From Seriola aureovittata (taxonomy: Eukaryota > Chordata > Actinopteri > Carangiformes > Carangidae), in NCBI RefSeq assembly GCF_021018895.1, contig NC_079376.1:15377001-15441000 (forward strand): 64,000 nucleotides of DNA. The letters are read 5' to 3'. The translations under genes and the position numbers were made by a program. Under the pieces are notes generated by a model, which searched no databases, had not been told where the DNA came from, and saw only the letters and a list, made by a program, of their open reading frames with translations. Within the stretch, counting starts at the first letter, position 1. Every line of letters starts with the position of its first letter. Positions 49,841 to 62,115 of this stretch are shown here, piece by piece.

Positions 49841-52161
49841 GTAAGAAGAGTAAGAACATTTTTATTATTATTGCACCCACAAAATACACATATAACACTT
49901 TATTTTTTTGGTATAAAAAACACTTTATGCAAAAATGACACCTCCATTGATCTGATAAGGGCTCTACCAGTGGAACACTACAACACCACAGACTTTTCTT
50001 CTACCACCCCAGAGTGAGAGATGCACACAACTGGCCTAGACAACAGTTCCCAGCCCTCCTGTCCTCCCCCTACCTACACAGCAGTAAATAATGTGCAGTT
50101 GAGCTGGGGACAGAAATATGCTGAATAGGTTGATCCCGCCGTCTGAGTAATAGAAATGTAACAGTATTCCGCCTGGAAAGGCTCAGCCCGGGTCCCTGAG
50201 CACACACAGTCTCAGCTCTCCCCGGCATATTGATCCACTAAATGTTTTCCGAACATCTCAGCTCTCTTCCTGTGGATGGTTTTTTAAAGTCACGCCAGCA
50301 GGGAATTCAGTGACAATTAAACATGCTTCCGATGGATTTGTCTGGCTAGGTTCCCCCCCCCCATCACCACCGATTCAGCCCCCCGAGACCCTGAGGCTTG
50401 GCTGCTCTTCCGGGGAGGCACCTATCCGTTCTCTCTTATCCCATTGCATTAGTGAAATGCGTTGTCACCTGCCTCTCTCTTTTTCTCTCGCTGTATCTCT
50501 TTCTCACTTGTTGGTTGCTCCAAAAAAGCCAGACAAATGAATAATGAAAGATATGTGGCTTGAGGGTGAAGTGACGGTGTTATATTTATTCAAGCCTCCT
50601 CTGGGAGCAGCTCGGAGATTCTTTAAGGAAACATGTTATTGTTTTTTTTATTCATTTTTTTTCCCTTTCCTGAAGTGCTGATGAGTGCGGGTCAAGTAGC
50701 GCTTCTGTTGTGCAAAGTGTGGTTGTCCCTCATGGTTATACAGCAGTATAAACACTGCCAGATAGAAGAGCTAATGACAAATGAAATTCTGTACAACCTC
50801 ACACTTTTAAATCCTCTGTCAAACTCTGTAGAGTATATATTCCACCATTATTCCACCCATTATTCATTGGAGAGTGGGATTTATAGATGCATATATATCC
50901 AGTCGCCACCTGAAGCCAGAGTCACAGCCCATATGGATCTCCGCACAGTAACAGAATCCCCTGGACTGCATGCAGCCAGATAAGGCCTCAGTGCCAGAAA
51001 GACAGAGTAATCGCATTACTATCTGATGAAAAATTTATGCCAATATATCATCTTGGAGAATAAGAGACTACAAAAATATGTAGCTGTGGCTATAAATGAA
51101 TGACCAGTGTCAGGTCAGAGTAAAAAGAGTGTAAAACTCAAATATGCAGACTTCGGCTAAGCCTTAGGTTCTAATGCACACTTCTGTGTATTCAGCACAT
51201 TTGCAGAATAAGAATGACCCTCCTCTTTTACATAGCGGCTGTCATCACCTGCCACTGCAACTATTGTCACACACTGATTGAAGAATTGTGCAGGTGTTGC
51301 CACAGATTCCTTCTCAAATAGCCAATTTCTTTCACAATCAAAATTATTGAATACATTTGCCGTGATTAACAGAGAGACGTGAAGTGCAGTTTTTTGTAAG
51401 CTCTGCCGTGAGGCCCGGCACTTTAAAGTGTCACCAGGATGAGATGGAAAGAGAGACACATGGTCTGTGTCCACTGTAAGCTCTATGAAGCCGTCGGCTC
51501 AACGCCATGCTCAGGGCCTGAGTGTGGAGATGGCCACCACTCATGTGACTGAGGTTCCCACTTACTTTCATTACTACAGAAAGGTCACATTGTATCTCAA
51601 TGGAAAATGACCTAATTATAACTTTACTGCTCCAACAAAGTACAGTGCTGCCCCCCAATGAAACAGAAGTATAAAGCCATCACTGTCTCTGAAAGAATAA
51701 CAATATTGGACTTCTTCAGGCCAAAATACATCCAGATATTTCTGCTTATATTTTTGTTTATACTCTTAAAAATCAAAATTCAGAAGATTTCAGTATCAAC
51801 TGATCAGGCCACAAAAATGACAATCAATAAGTTCATATCTGGGAGCGTGGTAAGAGGTGTAATGGTCCCTGAAGATCAGCAGTCTAATTACAGGAGACCT
51901 GCCTAAACCCTGTGTTGAGTCGCTGTACTTTCCCTTGACTGTATAAAGGAGGAAGTGATCAATAGAAGAATCAAATGTCAGGGGCAACAGGTTTTTCCTC
52001 TGATCAATGGAAACGGATCAGAGCTTAGAGCAAGAGAGAAGACAAGATACTATTGAGAGATTACATTGACATCATTCAGTGGCAGTTGCTCTCTGCACCG
52101 ACTTGCTTTCTCTCTGGCTCACTCACACAAAGATGCCGCCATGAACACAAACATGCACACA

Positions 52162-52165
<4 letters not shown>

Positions 52166-52211
<46 letters not shown>
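52166..52211. repeat. (CA)23 microsatellite in intron 3
   Basis: 46 nt of perfect CA after a short CG-interrupted lead-in. Confidence 0.97.
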
Positions 52212-52213
<2 letters not shown>

Positions 52214-54066
52214 GGGGAGAAAAAATGAAAAAAATGTATATTTTTATCTACACATCTGCAGCACTAACCAAAGACAATAGCTTTTTGTCCCATTGTCCTC
52301 ACAGTGTAACAGTTTGTATCCTGCTTTATTGTAAGAGAGCATGGTGACGGTTGTGTACATTTGCTGAACGAAGAAGAAGTGTGTTTGTGCTGATATATAA
52401 TACACCTCTCATTGTTCAGCAGCCTGGCATGCAAAGTACAACCACATCCCACAATAGCCCCATCATAGTCACATACACAACATACAGAACATACACACAA
52501 ACCACACTACACTCACATGTATAGTCCCTGAAATACTAGACGTCTAAATGTCCGTGGGTGTTGCAGGCCGTCTATAGCAGTTATAACATCTTCCAATATG
52601 TAATAATGGCAATCGTAAAGTAAGTAATAAAGAAACTTTTGCTGATGCAAACCTGACATAAAAGGTTTTTTTTTTTTTTTTTACAATACTTTATTTATCA
52701 TTTAGAACAATTAGTGCGAGCATGGATGTCAGCTCAATGGGGATATTGTAGCTAACCTGTAAATGGAGTATGTGACGAGGGTGTCAGTATGGCAGGCCCT
52801 GGGGTCAGCAGATGGGGAGTGTGTTGGGGGGGCAAAGGACTGACAGTTTTTCCGCTACCCTCGCTCATCACCACTCGTGATTAAAAATGCTGCAACACAC
52901 TTACAAGCATGCAAAGCTGGCAACAGGGGCCCTTTGAAATAGTGCTGACGGCAGTTTAACGGGGCGGCTTCCTTGAAAGGCAAGGTTCACCATGCCTTGC
53001 CATGTGGCCTTCTGATTTTCCCAGCTAAAATAGGGTCTGCCTAAGCCCCCCTTGGCATTGCCAACCATCCCAGACATCCTGACACTTTCCCCAGGGAGAG
53101 ACACCCAGAACAGGTGAGGGACTCAAAATAAGGGCTCCTACCACGGTCGGCCACACAAAGTGAGTGAAGACAGGCTCCTCTGTAGGAGTGTGCTAGGAAG
53201 GGGATTATTATTGTTTTTGGAGAGAAAGAAGAGCCCTAGGTCAGCTGGCCCCAGCCCCCACCCCGAGGCCTTGGCTAATCCGTGCACAAATGCCAGCCGC
53301 CTTGGCCAAAAGCCCTCTCCCCCAGCACCCTTCTTTGAAGAGATGATACCCGAGCTCACCCGCTGCTACCCTTGCTACACTGTGTAGTGGGCCATAAAAC
53401 GGTGAGATGACTTTGGATGAAATGGTACTCAACTCTCTTCACACATTTATAACACACCTACTGTTTATTCTGGAAGAAGCACAACAGACCGGTCAGAGTC
53501 AGACCACTTAAAGCTTCGGGTGCCACCAAAGGGACATATGAACCTCACAAAGGCCCCTATAAAGTCCTGGACTTAGTGCCTGACAGCCTGAGTGAATGAA
53601 TCCGTCTAGCTGCTCTTAATCACTCTCTCTTCCTCTCTGCCTGTGTCTGGCCCTGTTGGACAGTAAAATGAGACAGGTTAGTGCCAAGCTTTAATTCCTG
53701 TCAGCATCTGTTAATTATGGCCAGGACTGTTCTAATTAAAAGAGGCACCCATCTACCTTCATCGCTGGCTTTACACTGGCTGACACAGCCACATGACTCA
53801 ACCGGCAGAGAGGATCATGAAGAGCAGAAACGCAGCCACCTGGCAGAGGCCGAGCTCATCGGGAGAGCCGGAAGAAACTGTAGAAAGTGGTGACATCAGG
53901 TTTGACAGTGAGAAACATTTTCCATGCGTACAGTAGTAACGGTACCTTCTCAGCTGAACTGAAAAGTTCTGAAGCACTTAAATCCAAGCAGCAAGTGCAG
54001 GCTGTTTGAAGACTGTTCTCAAAAATCTATTTCATAGTATGATACACATAAAGAAGAAACTGTCAT

Positions 54067-54192
<126 letters not shown>

Positions 54193-54402
54193 AAGTACAG
54201 GTAGTTGCCATCAGATGGTTCCCCGGTGCTTGCTGGGAAGGATGAGGCTCTGTTGGGAATTGGGGGTAATTAGGTTAGTGGGTTGTCAGTGTCAGGAAAT
54301 TGAAAGACAATCCTAATCAGATTTGTGTTTCTAGGGAATCAAATAATTTATATAAGCAGACAAAATCTCTATTCTACAGTTACATGATAGTACAGTTTAC
54401 TG

Positions 54403-54442
54403 CCCCCCCCCCCCCCACACACACACACACACACACACACAC
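54403..54442. repeat. C14 homopolymer joined to (CA)13
   Basis: A run of 14 C followed directly by CA repeats, 210 bp after the (TG)59 tract. Confidence 0.95.
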
Positions 54443-55841
54443 GCAGACTCACTCACACTCCCCAATGTGCTCAGTTTGGGAGAGTTTGGCTGTGGCCATT
54501 TAAGATATTTTGTATGAATCCACTGTAGAATTCCTCTTTGTTAAATAAAGCCACCGTTTCTAGCTAAGAACATGTGATTTTTTCCGTTCCTTTTCCTCAC
54601 TGAGCGACCTCCAATCACCGCGCATGGGTCACATCCAAACTCATCCTCTCCAAGAGCACTTGCTGATGGACAAATTGTATTAGGCTCATTTGCAGTGGCC
54701 ATACAATGCCCAGGTTTGACACCGTCCTCCCTGTTATAAAGTGATGAAATCATCAAGGAAGTGCTTTGGCTGCTGGTGTTGTTCACTCAGAGGACGTGGG
54801 AGGCTGACAAATTAACTCCTCCACCACCACAAGCATTTCATTGAGCCTTTTCTCCTCCACCCTTTTAGTATTAAATTTGTTTGGGAGGAGGGGTTACATT
54901 ATGCATACAAGGTAAATTGAAGGGATTCTCCCTCTTGACAGGATTAAGATATCAGGGATATTTAGGCTGTATGGTGGCAGTGACACGCCAGTCCAAATAT
55001 AGGTATATGCAGGATATAAATGTTTGCATACAATTACATTAAATAACCAAATACCTGCCCGGTGGTATCAAATAAATAGAACAGTGTAGATGAAATATTT
55101 TAACTATGTTGAAAATTAATAGAATAGAAAAGACATCCAAATGGAAACATTCTTATCAAATAATGAGATAATAAATAACTTATGTTATGATGAGGCTGGT
55201 TTGACATTTACAGTATCAGTGTGGAACCTGGCCCCCTAGGTGTGGCTGGGGGTGATAAGGCCTCAGTGCTACTGCAGTGAAAGAGGGGTGAAATAAGGGT
55301 CTTTTATGGGAAAGCAATACCTAGTTATCTATCTGCTATATGACAGTGGATGTTTTGTACAGTGTGTGTGGGACTATGTCTTTGCTTGTTGGCTGGTTAA
55401 GTTTCTTTTTCTGGATCCTAAAGAGAGCACACACCTGAGCTCGCTCTCTCTCTCTCTCTGTCTCTCTCTCTCTCTCTCGCTGACACACACACGCTGCAAA
55501 GCAAAGAAGCATGTAGCTGGCAGCTAATTAGTATGCAGTCTGCCTCACCCCAAAAGCTAAATAATTAGAAGGCCAGTCTGTGAGATCATTGACCCTGCGT
55601 TAAATATTCATATGTTTAGACCTGCTCTGGGCTCAGCTGTGTCACAGTAGACCAGCCAGGCATGGACCACATATGGGAAAGCAGCCGTGCCTCTGACACA
55701 TTCGCACACACACACACACACCAGTATGCATGCTCACACACACAGACACACACACACTTATAGCCCCTATGCAGCCCTTTTACAACGCTTACATACAAGC
55801 TCGAGACCAGTGCGAGTACTCACACTGCAGCTTTTATATAT

Positions 55842-55904
55842 GATCTAATACAGAATATGTTCAGGTGTAATTTCTGATCACCGTCCTACATTCTGTATTA
55901 GATC
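55842..55904. repeat. Inverted repeat with 15-nt perfect arms and 33-nt loop
   Basis: GATCTAATACAGAAT at 55842-55856 is the exact reverse complement of 55890-55904. It sits 136 nt upstream of exon 4. GGTG and CACC within the loop could pair as well. Confidence 0.95.
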
Positions 55905-56039
55905 TTGGTGTCTTTACTACTGTCTCACTCGCTGTATATGTAAAATTATTTATCAACTTTTTTTTGACCTAGTTCATTTTCATGTGTCAAGAAAATGACA
56001 TTCTCTTCATTTCGTGTTCTCTTGTCGTTTCTAACCCAG

Positions 56040-56150
56040 GGGTTCGTCTGGACCGCGTGCGAGGGGGCAGACAGAAATACAAGCGGAGGCTGGACACAGA
56101 AAACAACCCGTACCTGGGCTTGACGCTCCCCCCTCCCACCAAAAAACCTC
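56040..56150 (+). CDS. esrrb: esrrb coding exon 4: C-terminal extension of the DNA-binding domain, and hinge
   Basis: The acceptor is gtttctaacccag (56039), with a branch-like ctaac directly before it; the donor is CCTC|GTGAGT (56151). The 111-nt exon is again symmetric in phase 1. It completes Gly193 and encodes [18 protein letters not shown], then the hinge ending PPPTKKP. The RGGR at residues 200-203 belongs to the C-terminal extension, which in ERRs contacts the minor groove 5' of the half-site and gives the TNA preference. The hinge is proline- and lysine-rich. A second consensus donor, CGCAG|GTAAAA, lies 72 nt downstream at 56223; the reading frame stays open to it and keeps the same phase, so a longer hinge isoform is possible. 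Confidence 0.96.
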
Positions 56151-56705
56151 GTGAGTACTGCTCCGTCACTAGCCCATTGTCTCCCTCCTCCATCGTCCCT
56201 CCTCTGCCAGGCCAGCACGCAGGTAAAACTGAGGCAAAATTCTAGGCCAGACTCATGTTTCCCTGTCTCTCCCGTGTTTGAACAGTTGAGAGGTCATTGG
56301 TCAGAAATATAGGCCAGGTATTGTTCTGGTCAGAGCTGAATTATGATAAGTCTCTGAGCTGATGACCGATATTAAACAACGACAGAGTGCTCGAGGGTAC
56401 GAGTGTCTCACAATTTCACGCATACATTTTTTTTTTCTCCACTGGCATGCATTCTGTAGGGATAAGAGCTTTCAGTGCCTACATTTCGCTCGCACAAATT
56501 CAGGTTCCATCCATTAGTTTGCATAATGAGAAAGAGAAGGAAAGAAACAGTGAAAGTGAGGCCCCCATTGGTGTATAGAATCTTTCACCATTCTACAATT
56601 TTTATCAGTGCAGTGCATCTTTATGCTTCGCTGAGCTCTGCAGTGATATAACCTTTGACCTCTGCTTTGCTTTGACATCCCCCCTCCTTCCTCCTCTATC
56701 CTCAG
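56151..56705 (+). other. esrrb: esrrb intron 4, with possible 72-nt alternative exon-4 extension at its start
   Basis: GT...AG intron of 555 nt. Positions 56151-56222 stay open in the receptor frame and end at a consensus donor. TAACCT-T-TGACCT, a DR1-like motif, lies at 56649-56661, just before the acceptor tract. Confidence 0.9.
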
Positions 56706-56867
56706 TCACAAAGATAGTGTCTCACCTGTTGGTGGCGGAGCCGGAGAAGATCTATGCCATGCCTGACCCAACCATGCCGGAGAGTGACATCAAGGCTCTG
56801 ACCACGCTGTGCGACCTAGCTGACCGCGAGCTAGTGGTCATCATCGGCTGGGCTAAACACATCCCAG
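56706..56867 (+). CDS. esrrb: esrrb coding exon 5: start of the ligand-binding domain (helix 1 to helix 3 region)
   Basis: The acceptor is cctctatcctcag (56705) and the donor CCAG|GTATGA (56868). The 162-nt exon is symmetric in phase 1. It completes Leu230 and encodes [20 protein letters not shown], then [20 protein letters not shown] and [13 protein letters not shown], residues 231-283. This is the N-terminal helical part of the ERR ligand-binding domain; WAKHIPG at the end is a family signature. [13 protein letters not shown] is nearer to human ERR-gamma than to human ERR-beta as I remember them. The next exon should begin with two bases completing Gly284 and then FSxLSLxDQMSLLQS; I could not find it in the remaining 7.1 kb. 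Confidence 0.96.
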
Positions 56868-57257
56868 GTATGAAACAATTATTTTTACCCCCTTCTCTTC
56901 TTTTCTAACCGTACTTGTCCTGTCTTATATTTATGTTCATGTTTATCTCTTTTTTTTTTTTTTTACATCTTTCCCCACCTCCTGTCTCACACACACCCGA
57001 GACAGCATGCGCACGCTCGCACACAGACGTGTAGATAATTAATGACAGCAGCTCATACAGCCTCGGGGTGTGTGGAGGATGGGGGGGGGGGGTGCAAAAT
57101 GGACATAGCTGTGCAAGAAACAAATCAATAGAGTGCGTCTAAAATCCCTGCATTGAATGGAGAGGGGGAAACATGTATGTGCCAATATATGCTATAATCA
57201 CCAAGGAGATTTAGAGCAAAGTTGGGCACCTGCCCAATCAAACAAGACATCATATCT

Positions 57258-57284
57258 CACACACACACACACACACACACACAC
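57258..57284. repeat. (CA)13 microsatellite in intron 5
   Basis: 27 nt of perfect CA with further short CA stretches after it. Confidence 0.95.
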
Positions 57285-60200
57285 GAACGCACACGAGCGT
57301 AAGCACACACACATATTGAATTATTGATGGGCATAATCATGTTTCTTCCTTGCCCCATAGACATTCTGATAGACGAGGTGTTAGGTTATAAGAGGCTGTT
57401 GAATTAAGGATACATAGCCTCACGTCAGCGGAGATTTTGCTTCCTTCAAGAGTTTTCCTCTGATTTTGACAGAGAACACATTGTTTAGCCGCTCTTTTTT
57501 TGCAACCGAGGCAGATTCTCCTTGATCTTGAGCTTGACCCCCATCACTCTATAACATTACTGTGCTGTAGGCACGGAGGGGTAACAAACTAAATGAATGT
57601 GTCCCTCAGCGGCACCTCCATAACCTCTTCTTCTCATCAGCATAACTTGGACAGGCACACAGCTGTCAGCATGCAGGAAATGTGCGACATCGCTACAGCA
57701 CGGATGCATACACACACTGTCTGCCTCTCGCATGCACGCAAACATTCAAGTGTGTGCGCACTTAAGCGTCATATCAGTTAATTTAGAAGATAAATTTCAA
57801 TCCCAATTCTTAGATTTAGATGGTTCATTTATTTTGAGTAAAGTGAAGTGGACTCCAGCTGACCTCAGACAGGTGCATTTTGTTCTGAAAAGGTATTAGA
57901 GTACTTCTCAGAAGGAGGGGTATTAATCAGGTACAGATCTGATAGTAAGGAGATTAGAGATGGATATGCTCCCAGCCCCTGGCCTCAGCCTCGGCCCCTT
58001 ACGCGTCTAAACTGTTTGGATCACTCCACACGGGCCCTGCATGGTCAGCAGACTGAGAGTTTAACCAAGGAGCTTACTCAGGACTAGATCACAATTGACC
58101 CGATAACACACTCTCATCGTTGTGACCCAAAAATTACACCAGCGTTGTACACGTGCACGAAGATGGCAATATTTCCCCGTGCTGGCTGCTGAGTACAAAC
58201 TGTGTGGACATGGAGGCATCACTTACTAAGACACAGACGTACAGATGCAGTAGAAAGAGTGTCTGTCATCCTCTTCATTTTACTGTGGAAAAAAAATCTG
58301 ACGTCACTAAGTGACCTGAATTAGTTGTAATTAACATTTGTGTACTCTGTAGCATTTGTGAGGACTTATGATTTTTCTCCATAAGTTTTTGCTCTTAACA
58401 CACCATTTAGTATCCACCGGGTTTTGAAGGTTTTAACTGACTGTGCATCCTGAAGTGTGCGATCATTTTAATGTGTGTACACTCTAACTCGGATTTTATG
58501 TGTCATAGTGCTGAAGCATTGATAATCAGATTATACTAACACGTATTGTACAGTGGATAGATTCATAATGTTAATGGGATTTGCCCCACAGATTGTGGCT
58601 GAGGACTTGTCATTCCAAATGCGTCGATAATGATCATATAACCCAAAACCCGAGGCGGTAAGCCTGTTCCAACTGCGAGCGGTTACCTGGAACTGAGCGG
58701 TTGCACTAACCAGCGAGCGGCAACGATCGGCAACGTGATGGAATTTATGTAGATTGTTCTGATCCGCGTCTGCATAAACACACACACTCATACTTGTGCT
58801 TTAGTTTTATATTTGGTCACTTTCTAACTTTTATACTACAATCACGCACACTCTTTTTAGATTAAAAAGACACTGACGGAATAAAGACTTCCACTTCAGC
58901 CGAGTGCTTGGTTTGTGTCGGTCCCTTTGGTGGTGTCTGTATTAGGACAGTGGGTGTCCTCTGGCCATGAAATGGCTGCATAATTGAGTTGTACATGGCT
59001 GAACCTGATCAGAGACGGTTCACTGGTTGAGCGAGACTCCATGCACTAACACTCCATGCACCGACGGTACCCCAGGGCAGCCTACCATTGCTCCGCTCCT
59101 ACCATATTTCTCCCTCCATCCTCTCTGGGACAAGAAAGGCATGGGGGGGGAAAAAAAACTGCTGATTGCGTTCTGATAGATTTTTACAGCCTTAGGCAAT
59201 GGAATTAAAAAGATTAACAGTTCATTATGAAGTAGACCACATTGATTAGGCCATTGACAGATGGGCCAATAACTAAAGTCCAAATGTAACAGTTTAAATG
59301 TCACGAAAATGGGCACTTACCTTCTCCCAATTGATTTTTAAATTTCCCCTATTCTCAGCTAACATTTAAAAATGCGTTTGAAAAGTGGCATAATGTGGAG
59401 TAGAGTGGCCCTATTGAGTTTTAATTGGAGGGCGATAGGAGGATATCAAAGCTCCGTCATTAGTGTAGATGGTATCTTTGCCTTACAGGGTCCAATGTCA
59501 ACTTTGTCATCTCGGCTCTGTTGAGACTTCCATGAAAGGTCAGTCTGCAGACATGAAGTCCTTTTTGGGTTTTACATTTTTTTTTCCCCCATCATTTTAA
59601 ATGAAATAAGAACGCAGTTAATCAATTAGTTCAGGTGCACTTGTTACCTTAGTTTAATGAGGTAGACATTTGAAGGCTGGTGTCACATATCAAGAGCCTT
59701 TTCACAGGTTTGCCATTGCCAGACCGCAGCCTTGCCCTCATTCTGAATCTGCCTTTGATTAATTGATAATCACTGCGGAGCTTTTGGACACTAGTGTCAC
59801 TGCTCCAAATAGCACCATGAAGCAGAGTCTAACACGGCTGTTGCCTGAGGGGGGGCAGGGTCATTAGGAGCAGTGTTAGGGGGATGCTGACAGATGGCTT
59901 GTTGCTCCTAAGGTGCTAACAACCTTTGACACACATAGCCGTCCACTGTCCACCCCTCTGGCCCCCTTCCATCCCATAAAGCTGCATTTCACTCTGTCCA
60001 AGAGGTTTAGGGAGGAACAAAGTATACTGACAGCTCCAGTGCACTACAGCCTGTTTACCACCTTGACACTGTTGCCTTCTTCAGGAGTGACAGAATACTA
60101 GTTTGACTACTGTAGCCCTATGCCACCCTGCATCCCTTCCCACCCGCAGTGGGAATGTCATGTGTTCATATGTAAAAACTGCCACGCATGCTGCTTATTC

Positions 60201-60319
60201 AAGAGGTGCTCGTTTGTTTGGTGTTTGCCAGCTCCCATCCCAGCGTCCTAGGCCCCGGTGTTTTCAGCTGGGAATTTCTCTGAAGGGTGAGGGGCCAGGC
60301 AAACATTGACACTCTGCTA

Positions 60320-60339
60320 CTGCTGCTGCTGCTGCTGCT
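60320..60339 (+). repeat. (CTG)6 trinucleotide repeat
   Basis: Six CTG units plus CT in intron 5, preceded by an interrupted unit. Confidence 0.9.
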
Positions 60340-62054
60340 TTGCTCCCACACGATAAAACATATTTTTGCTCTGGCATGTCACCGCAAGAATGTAAAATAT
60401 TTAAACAACACTGGAATTTATACTCTGTGTGTGAAGATCATTTTTTGTGTACAATGTTAAGGAATTAATTTCCTCCACAGTTGTGATTCTAACATCCTTC
60501 TCGTGTGTTACTGCATTTTATTTTGGTATTAGATTCAGATCAGATTAATCTAATGAAACAGGCTTGTTGTTGCATTGTTCTATTCATTACTGGTGTTTTG
60601 GGAATATTCATCATCTGCGCGTTATTGGATTCCAGCTCATCAGCTCTGCAATTGACAGACAGCCGCCTGCCGCGTTAGTTGTTAGCATGGAAGCAGCGAT
60701 GTTAAAAAGAGATCACACCTCTTGTATGTTGTCGTGTTTGTGTCAGCTCAGCCCTCCACCATAATCACCCACCCACCCACCTATCAGCCCACCCTCCTCC
60801 AGCCCCCTCTGGGCTCCTGTTTTCTCTTTGCCATTAAATTGTGAAATCTACTTACTGTGTTGCCAGCCTGATCCCACTCAAGCTGCGTAATCTCCTTGTA
60901 ATAGAGTGTGAATACTGCCCGGCAATAAATCAGCACCTCATCAGTGCACTTTATTAAATATAGACACCAACAGACAGCTCTTAGTATATTCAATTTACCC
61001 TCTGACGTAGGCTTCAACACAGGAGATAAAGATAGATTGAACAATCAGGTGGATGCTGAGGCCTGAACCCAGGCAGGAGAGCGGGAGGAAGGTGGAAAAG
61101 CTGCAGGGAGATTGAGATGGGGGCGTATCGGAGGCAGACAGGCAGTCAGGAGTAAGCAGGGCCAGGGAAGGGGCCATTTGCCAGGCAGGGTGGGGGAGGG
61201 TTTTGTTTAGTTACCGTGACACATGAGCAGGTACATCCAGCATCACGATTATGTGTGCGCACTGTACATATTGTCACAAAGTTGATTCTGTAGAAAATGT
61301 CTATGATTTTCTGAAACTGTATCGTCTGTGTAGAATTTTCTATAATATCTGATGTAAATTGTTCTGTAGGAAATCTTTTATGCTGATGTGGCTTTAAGTG
61401 ATCGTCAGCAGAGCGCCATCCCTCATTAAGCAATGTTGCTTGATGGCAGCAGAGATAAATTATGTGTAATTATGGCAATGATTAGAGCCTGATTCGTCCT
61501 GGTCTTTGCGACTAAACAGAGATATGTAACCGTCAGTATTGGGCAATGGGACCCTGGGGAGGGCTAAAGACTTCCTTGCTGGGGTCAGGAGGTCATAGGG
61601 TGCAGATTAAAACAAGGGGATTACTGCATTTGACGTTCTTCAACCTCATAATGTTCACAGGCTACTGGTCAAATCGCCCATTCCCCCGCTACTTACAACG
61701 GGATAATGTGCTGGTTATGACGTCGAAAGAAGGCAGATAGCTGACTCTCCTGAAAGTGAACTTTTGAGCTGAAAAAAAAAAAAAAAACATTTTCAGGCAT
61801 CAAGCCCTTCCTCACAGAGTCAGTTTAGTTTGTATTGAAATGATTTTGTCCGATATAAAAACAGTCTTTGTTTCATCAAGTCAGTGTCCAGGGAAAGCTC
61901 GCAGCAAACTGAGCTGTTTGTGTCGTACATGTGGCTGGACTTCAGGTCAAATTATTTATGTCAAGCGCAGCAATTTATTACCAAGCTGCTATTGATTGGG
62001 TCCTCCTGATGCTGTCATGTAAATTCAAGAAGAATCATGGTCGGCAGCTGCACG

Positions 62055-62056
<2 letters not shown>

Positions 62057-62111
<55 letters not shown>
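62057..62111. repeat. (AC)27 microsatellite in intron 5
   Basis: 55 nt of perfect AC. Confidence 0.97.

Positions 62112-62115
<4 letters not shown>

Noticed and set aside
56649..56661. DR1-like TAACCT-T-TGACCT before exon 5
   Set aside because: One half-site is imperfect and the site overlaps normal pre-acceptor sequence; most likely chance.
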